Assembly (NCBI GenBank): GCA_009698615.1
Contig: WLPU01000003.1
Location: 51,566 to 115,565 of the forward strand
Direction of reading: 5' to 3'
From: Actinomycetota bacterium
Lineage (GTDB): Bacteria > Actinomycetota > Actinomycetes > Nanopelagicales > Nanopelagicaceae
DNA: 64,000 nt
Position numbers and translations under genes: made by a program. Shown here in pieces: positions 16,659 to 25,182 of the stretch. How positions within the stretch are numbered: position 1 is the stretch's first letter; every line of letters begins with the position of its first letter. The notes beneath the pieces are model-generated. The model had not been told where the DNA came from. It worked only from the letters and a program-made list of their open reading frames with translations, and made no database searches.

Positions 16659-17741
16659 ATGAAAGCTGCAATTCTTCGCCAGGTAAATGTTCCAATGAAA
16701 ATTGAAGAGGTAGAACTTCTTGACCCTCGAGAGGGCGAAGTAAAAGTTGCAATGACCGCAACTGGGATCTGTCATAGCTGTCTCCACGTTATCGATGGAA
16801 GCCTGCCAGGTATTCAACTTCCGATGGTTTTGGGAGATGAAGGAGCTGGTGTAGTTACAGCCGTTGGCCCAGGAGTGACTCACGTAAAGGTCGGCGATCA
16901 CATTATTGTTTCCTGGTCACCAACGTGTGGCCGCTGCAAGTACTGCGTTTCTGGACGCCCAGTGTTGTGTATTAATCAACCACCTTTTGGTTTCCTTGCA
17001 GATGGAAGTACTCGTATGAAGGTAGGCAAGGAAGACATTTTGCACTTTGGTCCAGCTACATATGCGACAGAAAATGTTATTCCAGCAAGCTGTGCGATTC
17101 CCATCGATCCAAAGATGCCATTAGATATGGCAGCGCTTATCGGTTGCTCCGTAATGACTGGCGTTGGTGCGGTCACGCAAACTGCCAATGTTCCAGCGGG
17201 TGCATCTCTTGCAGTATTTGGATGTGGCGGGATCGGACTTAATTCAATTCAAGGTGGCGTGATTGCAGGAGCATCTCAGATCATCGCTGTAGATGTTAGT
17301 GATGAAAAGCTCAAGACTGCAGCATCCCTTGGTGCGACACATCTCGTGCGTGCCGATAAGAATGCGATCGAGGAGATCATCAAGATCACTAATGGCGGTG
17401 TCGATTATGCAGTGGTAGCCGTGGGAAACAACAAGGCACTTGGTCAAGCATGGGAGTCATTGGCCCCTGGCGGAACATGCGTTTCACTTGCTCTGTATCC
17501 ACCCGATCAGAAAATGGATCTCGACCCTAATAAATTCGCTGCCAAGGAGTTAAAGATCATCGGATCTCGATACGGCTCAGCACGTCCTTCGATCGATTTC
17601 GCCATAATGGTTGATCTCTACATGAGCGGAAAGCTCAAATTGTCTGAGTTGGTTTCTAAACGGTATGGTTTTGATGAAATCAATGAGGCACATAGAGCGC
17701 TAGCCGCTGGTGAGAGCGCACGCACTATTATTGTTTTCTAA
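16659..17741 (+). CDS. Zinc-dependent alcohol dehydrogenase (MDR family), variant metal site
   Basis: 360-aa medium-chain dehydrogenase. The structural zinc site CGRCKYC-x7-C is complete, the third catalytic-zinc Cys sits in LIGCSVMTGVG and the NAD fold motif is FGCGGIGLNS. The catalytic site is unusual: where classical enzymes have C-H-[ST]-D and G-H-E, this one has CHSC (Cys38, Cys41) and GDE (Asp60). The minus-strand homologue at 19821 has the same change. RBS AGAGGA precedes the ATG. An M81 peptidase gene follows after 31 bp. Substrate unknown. Confidence 0.85.
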   Translation: MKAAILRQVNVPMKIEEVELLDPREGEVKVAMTATGICHSCLHVIDGSLPGIQLPMVLGDEGAGVVTAVGPGVTHVKVGDHIIVSWSPTCGRCKYCVSGRPVLCINQPPFGFLADGSTRMKVGKEDILHFGPATYATENVIPASCAIPIDPKMPLDMAALIGCSVMTGVGAVTQTANVPAGASLAVFGCGGIGLNSIQGGVIAGASQIIAVDVSDEKLKTAASLGATHLVRADKNAIEEIIKITNGGVDYAVVAVGNNKALGQAWESLAPGGTCVSLALYPPDQKMDLDPNKFAAKELKIIGSRYGSARPSIDFAIMVDLYMSGKLKLSELVSKRYGFDEINEAHRALAAGESARTIIVF

Positions 17742-17772
17742 ACCTAACTGGCACAAGTGAGGATCTGAATTA

Positions 17773-19272
17773 ATGAATGAACTTAAAGGCAAAAAAGTTG
17801 CGGTCGCTGGATTGACTTTCGAAAGCAACAGTTTTGCACCTGGCCTGACTGAGATCGATCAATTTGAACGCTATCTCATGGTCGAAGGTCCCGGAGTTCT
17901 TACCTCGGGGCTTGGCAAGGATGAGATTGCTGGGGCAACAAAAATTGCTCATGATGCGGGCATAGAACTTGTGCCCACATTTTCTGCTGACGGTGGTTGT
18001 GGAGCGACTGTAAGTGATGCAGCTTATGCAATTTTGAAGGCTCGCCTTTTAGCTTCGCTTTCCAAAGTTCTGGATCAGGTTGATGGAGTGTATTTACGGC
18101 TTCACGGGGCGATGACAACTCAGAGTTGCGAAGATGTTGAGGGCGATGTAATCGCTTCAATTCGCGAACTAGTTTGTCCAAACTTTCCAATCGCTGTCAG
18201 CACCGACTTCCATGCACATTTCACGGACAAAATGGCAAAGGGAACAGACCTTATTTCTGGATATCAAACCTGCCCTCACATTGATTTTTACGAAACAGGT
18301 GCTCGTGCGATGAAGTTGATGGTTGCAGCTCTCACAGACGGTGGTAAGCCAGTTCTCACCTATCGAAAGCTTAAACTTTTGGCATCTTCTGAAGGACATG
18401 ACACAAGTGATGGTCCAATGCGCGAAGTTCTCGATCGACTTCACGAGATGGAGAAGATTCCTGGAGTTCTTGATGCCACTGTGTATTGCACACAGCCATG
18501 GCTAGAGGTAGAAGAACTTGGTTGGACTGCAGTTGTAGTCACTGAGAATGATCCAGATTTGGGTAGAAAACTTGCTGACGAACTCGCGGCCATGATGTGG
18601 GATCGACGTGAAAGGGTTATGTACTCCAAGCGAGATGTCACTGAAGTCCTGGAGCACATTCAAAAAACTCCATCGAGCCAACGACCGTATGTATTAGCAG
18701 ATGGCAGCGATAGTCCATCGGCTGGAAGTTCGGGAGATAGTTCTTATTTGTTAGCAAATCTCCTCAAGACTCCAATCGATGATGAAGTTTTCATGACGAT
18801 GACAGATGCCGCGGCAGTATTAGCGATGGTGAAAGCCGGAATAGGTGGGGAAGTATCAGTTTCACTGGGCGGCACTATTGCACCTAACTTCTTCACACCA
18901 GTGGCGGTCACCGGAAAGGTAATTACGCTCTGTGATGGTGTCTATCAATCAAAGTACCCCTCCAAAATGATGAATTCCGGGATCACGGGCGTATTGCGGG
19001 TTGGCAAAATTAATATCGTGCTGACATCCAAACCAGCATTCATGTTGGATTATCAACTTTATTTGCGCGTTGGTCTGGATGTAACTACGGCCAAGATTGT
19101 GCAAGTGAAATCTGCAGGTTCATATAGAGCCTATTACGCACCTTTAGCGTATGAGTGCATTGATTTTGCATCCCCTGGAGCTTCAGATAGTCGCCTACCT
19201 AAATTGCCATTTACCAAACCGCGCAGACCTCTCTGGCCTTTTGACCGAGATATCGTCGATGGTTGGTACTAG
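17773..19272 (+). CDS. M81-family metallopeptidase (MlrC/microcystinase C-like), divergent copy
   Basis: 499 aa. The family is named for MlrC, which completes microcystin breakdown, but most members have unknown substrates. N-terminus AVAGLTFESNSFAPG and RLHGAMTTQS match the family. The zinc motif usually read as DxHAN is DFHAHF here (residues 145-150), and the following segment is CPHIDFYETG. The second copy in this window (26789-28276) keeps the usual form. GAGGATC before the ATG is the likely ribosome site. Convergent with the RidA gene at 19335. Probably in one operon with the dehydrogenase before it. Confidence 0.8.
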   Translation: MNELKGKKVAVAGLTFESNSFAPGLTEIDQFERYLMVEGPGVLTSGLGKDEIAGATKIAHDAGIELVPTFSADGGCGATVSDAAYAILKARLLASLSKVLDQVDGVYLRLHGAMTTQSCEDVEGDVIASIRELVCPNFPIAVSTDFHAHFTDKMAKGTDLISGYQTCPHIDFYETGARAMKLMVAALTDGGKPVLTYRKLKLLASSEGHDTSDGPMREVLDRLHEMEKIPGVLDATVYCTQPWLEVEELGWTAVVVTENDPDLGRKLADELAAMMWDRRERVMYSKRDVTEVLEHIQKTPSSQRPYVLADGSDSPSAGSSGDSSYLLANLLKTPIDDEVFMTMTDAAAVLAMVKAGIGGEVSVSLGGTIAPNFFTPVAVTGKVITLCDGVYQSKYPSKMMNSGITGVLRVGKINIVLTSKPAFMLDYQLYLRVGLDVTTAKIVQVKSAGSYRAYYAPLAYECIDFASPGASDSRLPKLPFTKPRRPLWPFDRDIVDGWY

Positions 19273-19334
19273 TTAGACGCTTGCTCAGCAATAAATAGTT
19301 ACAACGGACTCTGGAGCCGAGTGGTTCGCAGGGT

Positions 19335-19793
19335 TTATTTACGAACTACAAATATTGCATCGACCTCAACTGGGCTGTTGAGAGGTAATGAGGCAACACC
19401 GATAGCTGTACGCGAATGCTTGCCGGCCACATCACCGAAAACATTGAGAATTACTTGGCTCGCACCATGGGCAACTAAGTGTTGGTCAGAGAATCCGTCT
19501 GCGCTTGCGACATAGATGCCAAGGCGGGCGACATATTCAATTTTGTCCAGTGAGCCCAACTCTTTTTGCACTGATTCCAAGACATTCATGGCGCAAACCC
19601 ATGCACACTCTTGCGCAAGCTCCATGTTGACTTCGCTACCAACGAGCCCAGTCGCAACCATAGTTTCTCCGCGACGAGCAACTTGGCCTGAGGCGTAAAA
19701 AGAGTTATTGAGAAAGCGGATTGGAGACAGATTTACATTAAATGCACCTGTTGGTTTAGAGGCAAGTGCCTTCAAGTTGTCATCAAAGCTCAT
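19335..19793 (-). CDS. RidA-family protein (YjgF/UK114), YjgH/TdcF-like long variant
   Basis: 152 aa. RidA proteins hydrolyse enamine/imine intermediates released by PLP enzymes or oxidases. Family features are an FYASGQVARRGETMVATGLVG-like first half (position about 33-53) and LGSLDKIEYVARLGIYVAS in the second half. The arginine that binds substrate carboxylate in classical RidA is not obvious in the expected position, so activity may differ. It lies 27 bp after the alcohol dehydrogenase on the same strand, likely one operon. Confidence 0.75.
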   Translation of the reverse strand: MSFDDNLKALASKPTGAFNVNLSPIRFLNNSFYASGQVARRGETMVATGLVGSEVNMELAQECAWVCAMNVLESVQKELGSLDKIEYVARLGIYVASADGFSDQHLVAHGASQVILNVFGDVAGKHSRTAIGVASLPLNSPVEVDAIFVVRK

Positions 19794-19820
19794 GGGGTAA
19801 CGCCTTTCGTTTGAGTTGAA

Positions 19821-20930
19821 TTACTGCTCGAATGTGATTAATCCGCGACCAGGGCCGCCCTTTGCAAGAACTTCAAATGCCTTGTCTGCCTCATCCAGCC
19901 GGTAGTTGCCAGTAAGAAGTGAGTCTAAGTCCAATTTTCCATTTAGGTATAACTCAACCAACATTGGAAATTCAACGTGTGGATTGGAAGATCCGTATTT
20001 GCTTCCTATCATTCGGCGCTCTCCAGCCAGAATGTTTGCAGTGGGGTCAATCTCAAGCATTGATCCGCTTGGAGGGGCACCCAAAATAACCATTGTTCCG
20101 CCAGCCCCCAACATCTTTAACGCGTTGAGCATGGCCTTGGTGCTGCCCACTGCAGCGATGGAGTAATCCACGCCTCGAGGACAAATCTTTTTAATTGCTT
20201 CAAGAACATCTTCCTTTGCAGCGTTAATGGTGTGAGATGCACCCATCTTCTTTGCCAATTCGAGAGCGCCTTCTGATGTGTCAATCGCAATTATCGGAAA
20301 TGCACCGACAACTCGTGCTCCTTGAATTGAATTAAGACCTACGCCGCCGCAACCTACGACAGCCACTGATTGTCCAGGTCTGGCACCTGCAGCATTTGTA
20401 ACTGCCCCAAATCCCGTTGTTACCGAACAGCCGATGAGGGCCGCTTTATCCAATGGCATGTCTTTACGAATCTTGATCGCTGAACTCTCAGGCACCACTG
20501 TGTAAGGCGCATAAGTGGCTGGCCCGTAGTGCAAAATCTTTTCACCCGTTTTAGCATTATGAAAACGTTGGGTGTTATCCAGTAGGGCACCGAATGGTGA
20601 TGGGGCCCAGCAGTGCGCAGGCTTACCGTTGCGACATGGGGGGCAAGTTCCGCAGTTAAGCAACCAAGAAATAATGACGTGATCGCCAGGTACAAGAGTG
20701 GTTACTCCATCACCAACAGATTCAACAACGCCCGATCCTTCATCGCCCAAAATCATTGGCATGGGAGTTGCATGTGACCCGTCATATGCATGGAGGCATG
20801 AATGACAAACTCCAGAGGCAAACATCTTCACACGAACTTCTCCTGGATGAGGTGCATCTACCTTCACTTGAGTCATCGGCATTTTTTGATTTGCTGCGAC
20901 CAATACAGGGACTTCCATTATGAGAGTCAT
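19821..20930 (-). CDS. Zinc-dependent alcohol dehydrogenase (MDR family), variant metal site
   Basis: 369 aa, a paralogue of the enzyme at 16659. The structural zinc motif CGTCPPC-x7-C is complete, and the NAD fold motif is VGCGGVGLNS. As in the paralogue, the catalytic site reads CHSC (Cys42, Cys45) and GDE (Asp63), with Cys in LIGCSVTTGFG. Start at ATG 20930; a second ATG at 20918 is possible, and there is no clear ribosome site. The downstream RidA gene is probably co-transcribed. Substrate unknown. Confidence 0.85.
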   Translation of the reverse strand: MTLIMEVPVLVAANQKMPMTQVKVDAPHPGEVRVKMFASGVCHSCLHAYDGSHATPMPMILGDEGSGVVESVGDGVTTLVPGDHVIISWLLNCGTCPPCRNGKPAHCWAPSPFGALLDNTQRFHNAKTGEKILHYGPATYAPYTVVPESSAIKIRKDMPLDKAALIGCSVTTGFGAVTNAAGARPGQSVAVVGCGGVGLNSIQGARVVGAFPIIAIDTSEGALELAKKMGASHTINAAKEDVLEAIKKICPRGVDYSIAAVGSTKAMLNALKMLGAGGTMVILGAPPSGSMLEIDPTANILAGERRMIGSKYGSSNPHVEFPMLVELYLNGKLDLDSLLTGNYRLDEADKAFEVLAKGGPGRGLITFEQ

Positions 20931-21096
20931 GTAATTCCAATCGTGATGGTTTTGGATGAAGGATAAAGACCTGTGGCTGACTCTATTGGTGGTGCCATTT
21001 ATAAATCAATCAAATCATCTCGTTTTGGCCTCCTAAACTGGTCATTTCTCAGTATGTGAAATCGATTGCCACTAGAAGTTCGCGTCAGTTACCACC

Positions 21097-21102
21097 TATA
21101 GT
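21097..21102 (+). promoter_or_regulatory. Candidate -10 box of a leaderless promoter
   Basis: TATAGT ends 6 nt before the ATG at 21109, which decides that start over the in-frame TTG at 21103. No ribosome site is present between them. Confidence 0.5.
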
Positions 21103-21108
21103 TTGAAG

Positions 21109-22368
21109 ATGGCACAGGAGCTCTTAACGCTTAATGGTTTATCTAAAAAGACTATCGACTCGACTTATAAGGGCATGCCAGAGGCGATGCGCGGGAAGAC
21201 TTTTGCAGAATTTTTAGCCACAAAGCCGAATATTTTCTCGTCGGGGTTTCATTTTCCAATCGCTACCCTGAGAAAATCTGCTCTCGATAATAACTTGGAG
21301 CGAATGAGGCAATACTGCAAAGAGGTAGGCGCCTCTTTAGCCCCGCATGTTAAAACAACGATGTCTCCTCAAATTGCTCAGATGCAAATAGACCACGGTG
21401 CATGGGCGTTGACGGTTGCCAATTTCTCTCAAGCACGTGTGTTTTTGGATTATGGCTTTAATAGAATCATTATTGCTAATGAAATAGTTGATCCAGCCGC
21501 TATTAGAGAAATCGGAAAGAGAAATCTCGAGCCCAATACTCAGATAATCTTTTATGTTGATTCAGCTGAGGGTCTTTCTATAATTCGTGAAGCGCTTAAG
21601 ACGCTACCGCAAGCAAAGGTTTTTCTTTTTATCGAAATTGGACTCGATGGCGGTCGTGGCGGGATTCGTGATATTGAGGGTGCGAAGAAACTTGCACAAG
21701 AGATCGATGGCGACCCCCACCTGTTTGTACTTGGCGTTTCTGGATTTGAAGGAATAATTTCCGGAGCTGACCGCTCTGCGGAGGGTTTGCAAATGGTTGC
21801 GGACTTCTGCGCAAAAATAGTTGCTGCTGCCCGGCTCGTTGCTCCCTATGTAAGAACAGAAAAGATCATTTTGACTGCAGGGGGCAGCGCCTTTTTTGAT
21901 GTTGTCGTACAAGAGTTTTCTAAGTATGAAGCGCCTTTCCATATGGTCCTTCGAAGTGGTGGATATGTGACCCATGATCATTGGTCCTATCAAAAGGTTT
22001 ATCCCTTTACCCAAATGTCTTTGGATAAGCAGTTGCTTCCAAGTATTGAGTTATGGGCGCAGGTTCTTACACAACCCGAAAAGGGTTTAGCCATTCTCAA
22101 TTTAGGTAAGCGCGACGTGGGAAATGATGCAGATAACCCGTTTCCGGTCAAGCGATTTCACGGCAAAGTTTTGCCGCTAGAGGCCAAGGTGGACCATCTC
22201 AACGATCAACATGGTTACTTGCATTTTGGGGGCGGACAAGAAGTCACCATTGCAGATGTGATCGGCCTGGGAATTTCACACCCGTGCACAACTTTTGATA
22301 AGTGGAAACTCTTTGTATTAGTGGATGACAATTACGACGTAGTAGATTTCATTCATACTTTCTTTTAG
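21109..22368 (+). CDS. D-serine dehydratase-like / D-threonine-aldolase-type PLP enzyme
   Basis: 419-aa fold type III (alanine-racemase-like barrel) PLP enzyme. The PLP lysine is in APHVKTTMSP near residue 81, and the C-terminal zinc site common to D-serine dehydratases and D-threonine aldolases is visible as the His in YLHFGGG and HPC in GISHPCTTFDKW. This family acts on D-hydroxy amino acids. It heads a run of five plus-strand genes (RidA, SDR and two D-aminoacylases), which suits a D-amino-acid breakdown role. Exact reaction uncertain. Confidence 0.82.
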   Translation: MAQELLTLNGLSKKTIDSTYKGMPEAMRGKTFAEFLATKPNIFSSGFHFPIATLRKSALDNNLERMRQYCKEVGASLAPHVKTTMSPQIAQMQIDHGAWALTVANFSQARVFLDYGFNRIIIANEIVDPAAIREIGKRNLEPNTQIIFYVDSAEGLSIIREALKTLPQAKVFLFIEIGLDGGRGGIRDIEGAKKLAQEIDGDPHLFVLGVSGFEGIISGADRSAEGLQMVADFCAKIVAAARLVAPYVRTEKIILTAGGSAFFDVVVQEFSKYEAPFHMVLRSGGYVTHDHWSYQKVYPFTQMSLDKQLLPSIELWAQVLTQPEKGLAILNLGKRDVGNDADNPFPVKRFHGKVLPLEAKVDHLNDQHGYLHFGGGQEVTIADVIGLGISHPCTTFDKWKLFVLVDDNYDVVDFIHTFF

Positions 22369-22389
22369 AGAAAACAACTAGGAGGCACA

Positions 22390-22767
22390 ATGAGCGCAGA
22401 TTATTACCATGCAAAAGATGCACCCCCACCGGGTGGATCGTATTCACATGGTGTCATAGCCAATGGATTTCTCTATACCTGCGGAATGGGTCCTGCTGAT
22501 CCAGGAACAGGCAAAATCGTGGATGGTGGCGTTGCAGAACAAACACGGCAAACGCTCAAGAACCTTCAAGCAATTCTCGCCGAGCGAGGGGCAACAATGG
22601 ATCAGGTAGTAAAAGTGACATCACACCTGCAAGATTTGCATCGTGACTTTGCAGCCTACGACGCTGTATATCGCGAGTTCTTTAAAGCGCCATTCCCGGT
22701 TCGAACCACTGTTGGATCGCAACTGATGAACATTTTGGTAGAGATTGATTTGGTTGTCGCTCTATGA
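22390..22767 (+). CDS. RidA-family enamine/imine deaminase
   Basis: 125 aa, the standard RidA length. It shows GGSYSHGVIANGFLYTCGM at about residues 17-35, the TRQTLKNLQAILAERG helix, and the arginine-containing PFPVRTTVGSQL near the end, which includes the substrate-binding Arg. A strong ribosome site (AGGAGG) precedes the ATG. The stop overlaps the SDR start (ATGA at 22764-22767). Likely clears reactive 2-aminoacrylate-type products of the PLP enzyme encoded just upstream. Confidence 0.88.
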   Translation: MSADYYHAKDAPPPGGSYSHGVIANGFLYTCGMGPADPGTGKIVDGGVAEQTRQTLKNLQAILAERGATMDQVVKVTSHLQDLHRDFAAYDAVYREFFKAPFPVRTTVGSQLMNILVEIDLVVAL

Positions 22768-23567
22768 ACCAACAAAAGAGAGATGACCTCTCTGGCCAAG
22801 TTATGGTCGTTACTGGCGCTGGACGGGGTATCGGGCGAGAGATAGCCGAGAGTGCTGCTTTAGCCGGAGCGCGCGTTGCAATACTAGAGGTCGATCCGAA
22901 TACTCTGAGTGAAACGGTTACTCACATCAAATCACTTGGCGGGGATGTCATTGGATATCCGATGGATTTGGGAGTCGAAAAAGATGTAATCGCAACCATT
23001 GCTGCAGTAGCAAAAGATTTCGGACGCATTGATGTGTTAGTTAATAACGCTATGGTTCATGAATCTGAAGATCTTCTGCATACCACTCTTGAAATGTGGG
23101 AAAGGTCCTTAAGAATTACATTGACTGCAGGCTTTTTGTGCATTCGAGAAGTATTGCCAGGGATGATTGCGCGTGGCGCAGGTAACATCATCAATATTGG
23201 GACAGTAAATGCGAAAGCAATGCTGGGCAGTGATTCATACAGCATTGCAAAGGCGGGCATACATGCCATGACACGCTCAGTAGCGGTGAGGTATGGCCCG
23301 CAAGGCATTCGCTGCAACACAGTTGTTCCGGGCACCATTGCAACTTCGGCATGGCAATCACGTGCAGATCGCAACCCAAAAGTATTCGAAGATCTCAAGC
23401 CTTGGTATCCGCTTGGTCGCGTTGGAAGACCTAAAGATATTGCCGAGGCAGTTCTTTTCTTGGCATCGGATAAGTCCGAATGGATGAGCGGATCTGAACT
23501 TGTCGTTGATGGAGGATTACTGGCTGGTCCGGCTCCGATGTTTCGAACAGTTGAAGGATCTGACTAG
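22764..23567 (+). CDS. Short-chain dehydrogenase/reductase (SDR)
   Basis: 267 aa, classical SDR: NAD(P) motif TGAGRGIG, NNAMV in place of NNAG, and catalytic YSIAK. The C-terminus carries MSGSELVVDGG, the usual SDR ending. Coupled to the RidA gene by a 4-bp overlap and 3 bp from the D-aminoacylase. Substrate unknown; context suggests a hydroxy- or keto-acid from D-amino acids. Confidence 0.85.
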   Translation: MNQQKRDDLSGQVMVVTGAGRGIGREIAESAALAGARVAILEVDPNTLSETVTHIKSLGGDVIGYPMDLGVEKDVIATIAAVAKDFGRIDVLVNNAMVHESEDLLHTTLEMWERSLRITLTAGFLCIREVLPGMIARGAGNIINIGTVNAKAMLGSDSYSIAKAGIHAMTRSVAVRYGPQGIRCNTVVPGTIATSAWQSRADRNPKVFEDLKPWYPLGRVGRPKDIAEAVLFLASDKSEWMSGSELVVDGGLLAGPAPMFRTVEGSD

Positions 23568-23570
23568 ACG

Positions 23571-25178
23571 ATGAAAGACAGAACTTTTACGATCAGGGGC
23601 GCACAAGTCATTGATGGCTCTGGGTCTAAAGCGGTACGCGCAGATGTGATCGTTATCGACGGAGTAATTGCAAAGACCGGTTCGATCCTTCGGGGCGAAG
23701 AACAAGGCAAGGTTGTTGAAGCTGACGGCCTCACACTTACTCCTGGCTTTATCGATTTACATTCCCACTCAGATCTTGCCGTAATTTCAGATCCCGCACA
23801 CTTAGCAAAAGTGACTCAAGGTGTTACTTTTGAAGTTGTAGGCCAAGATGGATTGAGTTATGTCCCATCCAATGAAGAAACACTTCACACACTTCGCGAA
23901 CAACTCTTTGGCTGGAACGGTGAACCAGCAGCGCTAAAGTGGAATTTTCATTCAGTAAGTGATTACTTGAGCGAAGTTGATAAGGGATCTGCAGTAAATG
24001 TTGCGTTTCTAATTCCTCACGGCACAGTGCGAATGTTGGCCCGCGGAAATGTTGCAGGCCTGGCTTCCTTGGAAGAACTCAATGAAATGAAACGCTTGGT
24101 AGAAGTAGGTATGCAAGAAGGTGCAGTTGGTTTATCAGCTGGTCTAACTTACACGCCCGCAATGTACGCTGATGATGCAGAGATCATAGAGCTTTGCAAA
24201 ATTGTTGCGAAATATGGTGGGTATTACGCACCTCATCACCGAAATTATGGGGCGCAATTTTTAGATGCCGTAGATGACTGCATTGAGATTTCTCGAGCAT
24301 CTGGATCTCCATTGCACCTCACCCATTGCCACATGAGCGCACCAGCAAACCACGACCGAACAGATTTACTTTTTGATCGCTTAGCAAAAGCAGAGTCAGA
24401 TGGCCTCGACGTGAGCCTGGACACCTACCCATATTTAGCTGGTTCTACCTATCTTCACGCAATGCTCCCATCATGGGTACAAGATGGTGGAAACAAGCCC
24501 ATGAGCGCTCGTCTTGCAGATCGCGACAAACGTTTGAAGGTTGTTCATGAACTTACCGTGAGTGGAAGCGATGGCAATCAAGGCGGCATCATGAATTGGG
24601 AAGTCATCAAGATTGCCGGCATTGAAAGAGCCGAACACATGAAATTTGTAGGACTTTCAATTGTAGAGGCCGCAAAGCTCGCGGATAAGCAGCCAGTAGA
24701 TTTTTACTTAGACTTGATTTTGGCAGAAGATTTCAAGGCATCATGTGTGATTTTTTCTGGATACGAACCCAATGTGCGAGCGATTATGCAACATCCTCGT
24801 CATATGGTGGGCAGTGACGGAATCCTTGCGGGTAACCGTCCTCATCCACGCGGGTACGGAACCTTTGCTCGCTATCTCGGAACTTATGCGCGCGTCGAGA
24901 AAGTTCTCACATTTGAAGGCGCGATCGCCCGTATGACCGGTCGGCCAGCAACTCGGCTTTCCCTCAAAGACCGTGGTCTTGTGAAGACTGGATATAAGGC
25001 TGATCTTGTTTTGCTTGATGCAGAAAAAGTTTTGGATTTGGCCACCTATGAGAATCCCAAAACTCCTGCTGCTGGATTTGAGAATGTTTGGATCGATGGA
25101 GTCCTCACTCTTGAAGGGGGCAAGCGGACGTCTCACTTGCCTGGTAGGGCCGTGAGATCGCGCAAAACAAAGGTTTAA
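23571..25178 (+). CDS. N-acyl-D-amino-acid deacylase (D-aminoacylase family), Cys-to-Asp variant
   Basis: 535 aa amidohydrolase that would remove an acyl group from an N-acyl-D-amino acid. Metal motif DLHSHSD (near residue 64), later histidines in APHHRNY and LTHCHMS, and the barrel aspartate in MVGSDGILAG are present. The metal-bridging cysteine of characterised D-aminoacylases (in a GNCG motif) is replaced by Asp93 in GQDGLSYVP. The next gene keeps the Cys. C-terminal KDRGLVKTGYKADLVLLD is the usual composite-domain strand. The 3-bp gap to the SDR marks one operon. Confidence 0.82.
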   Translation: MKDRTFTIRGAQVIDGSGSKAVRADVIVIDGVIAKTGSILRGEEQGKVVEADGLTLTPGFIDLHSHSDLAVISDPAHLAKVTQGVTFEVVGQDGLSYVPSNEETLHTLREQLFGWNGEPAALKWNFHSVSDYLSEVDKGSAVNVAFLIPHGTVRMLARGNVAGLASLEELNEMKRLVEVGMQEGAVGLSAGLTYTPAMYADDAEIIELCKIVAKYGGYYAPHHRNYGAQFLDAVDDCIEISRASGSPLHLTHCHMSAPANHDRTDLLFDRLAKAESDGLDVSLDTYPYLAGSTYLHAMLPSWVQDGGNKPMSARLADRDKRLKVVHELTVSGSDGNQGGIMNWEVIKIAGIERAEHMKFVGLSIVEAAKLADKQPVDFYLDLILAEDFKASCVIFSGYEPNVRAIMQHPRHMVGSDGILAGNRPHPRGYGTFARYLGTYARVEKVLTFEGAIARMTGRPATRLSLKDRGLVKTGYKADLVLLDAEKVLDLATYENPKTPAAGFENVWIDGVLTLEGGKRTSHLPGRAVRSRKTKV

Positions 25179-25182
25179 TTGT

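Noticed and set aside
19300..19335. tRNA-like words (GAGCCGAGTGGTT) between convergent genes
   Set aside because: Only a D-arm-like stretch is present; no cloverleaf can be folded.
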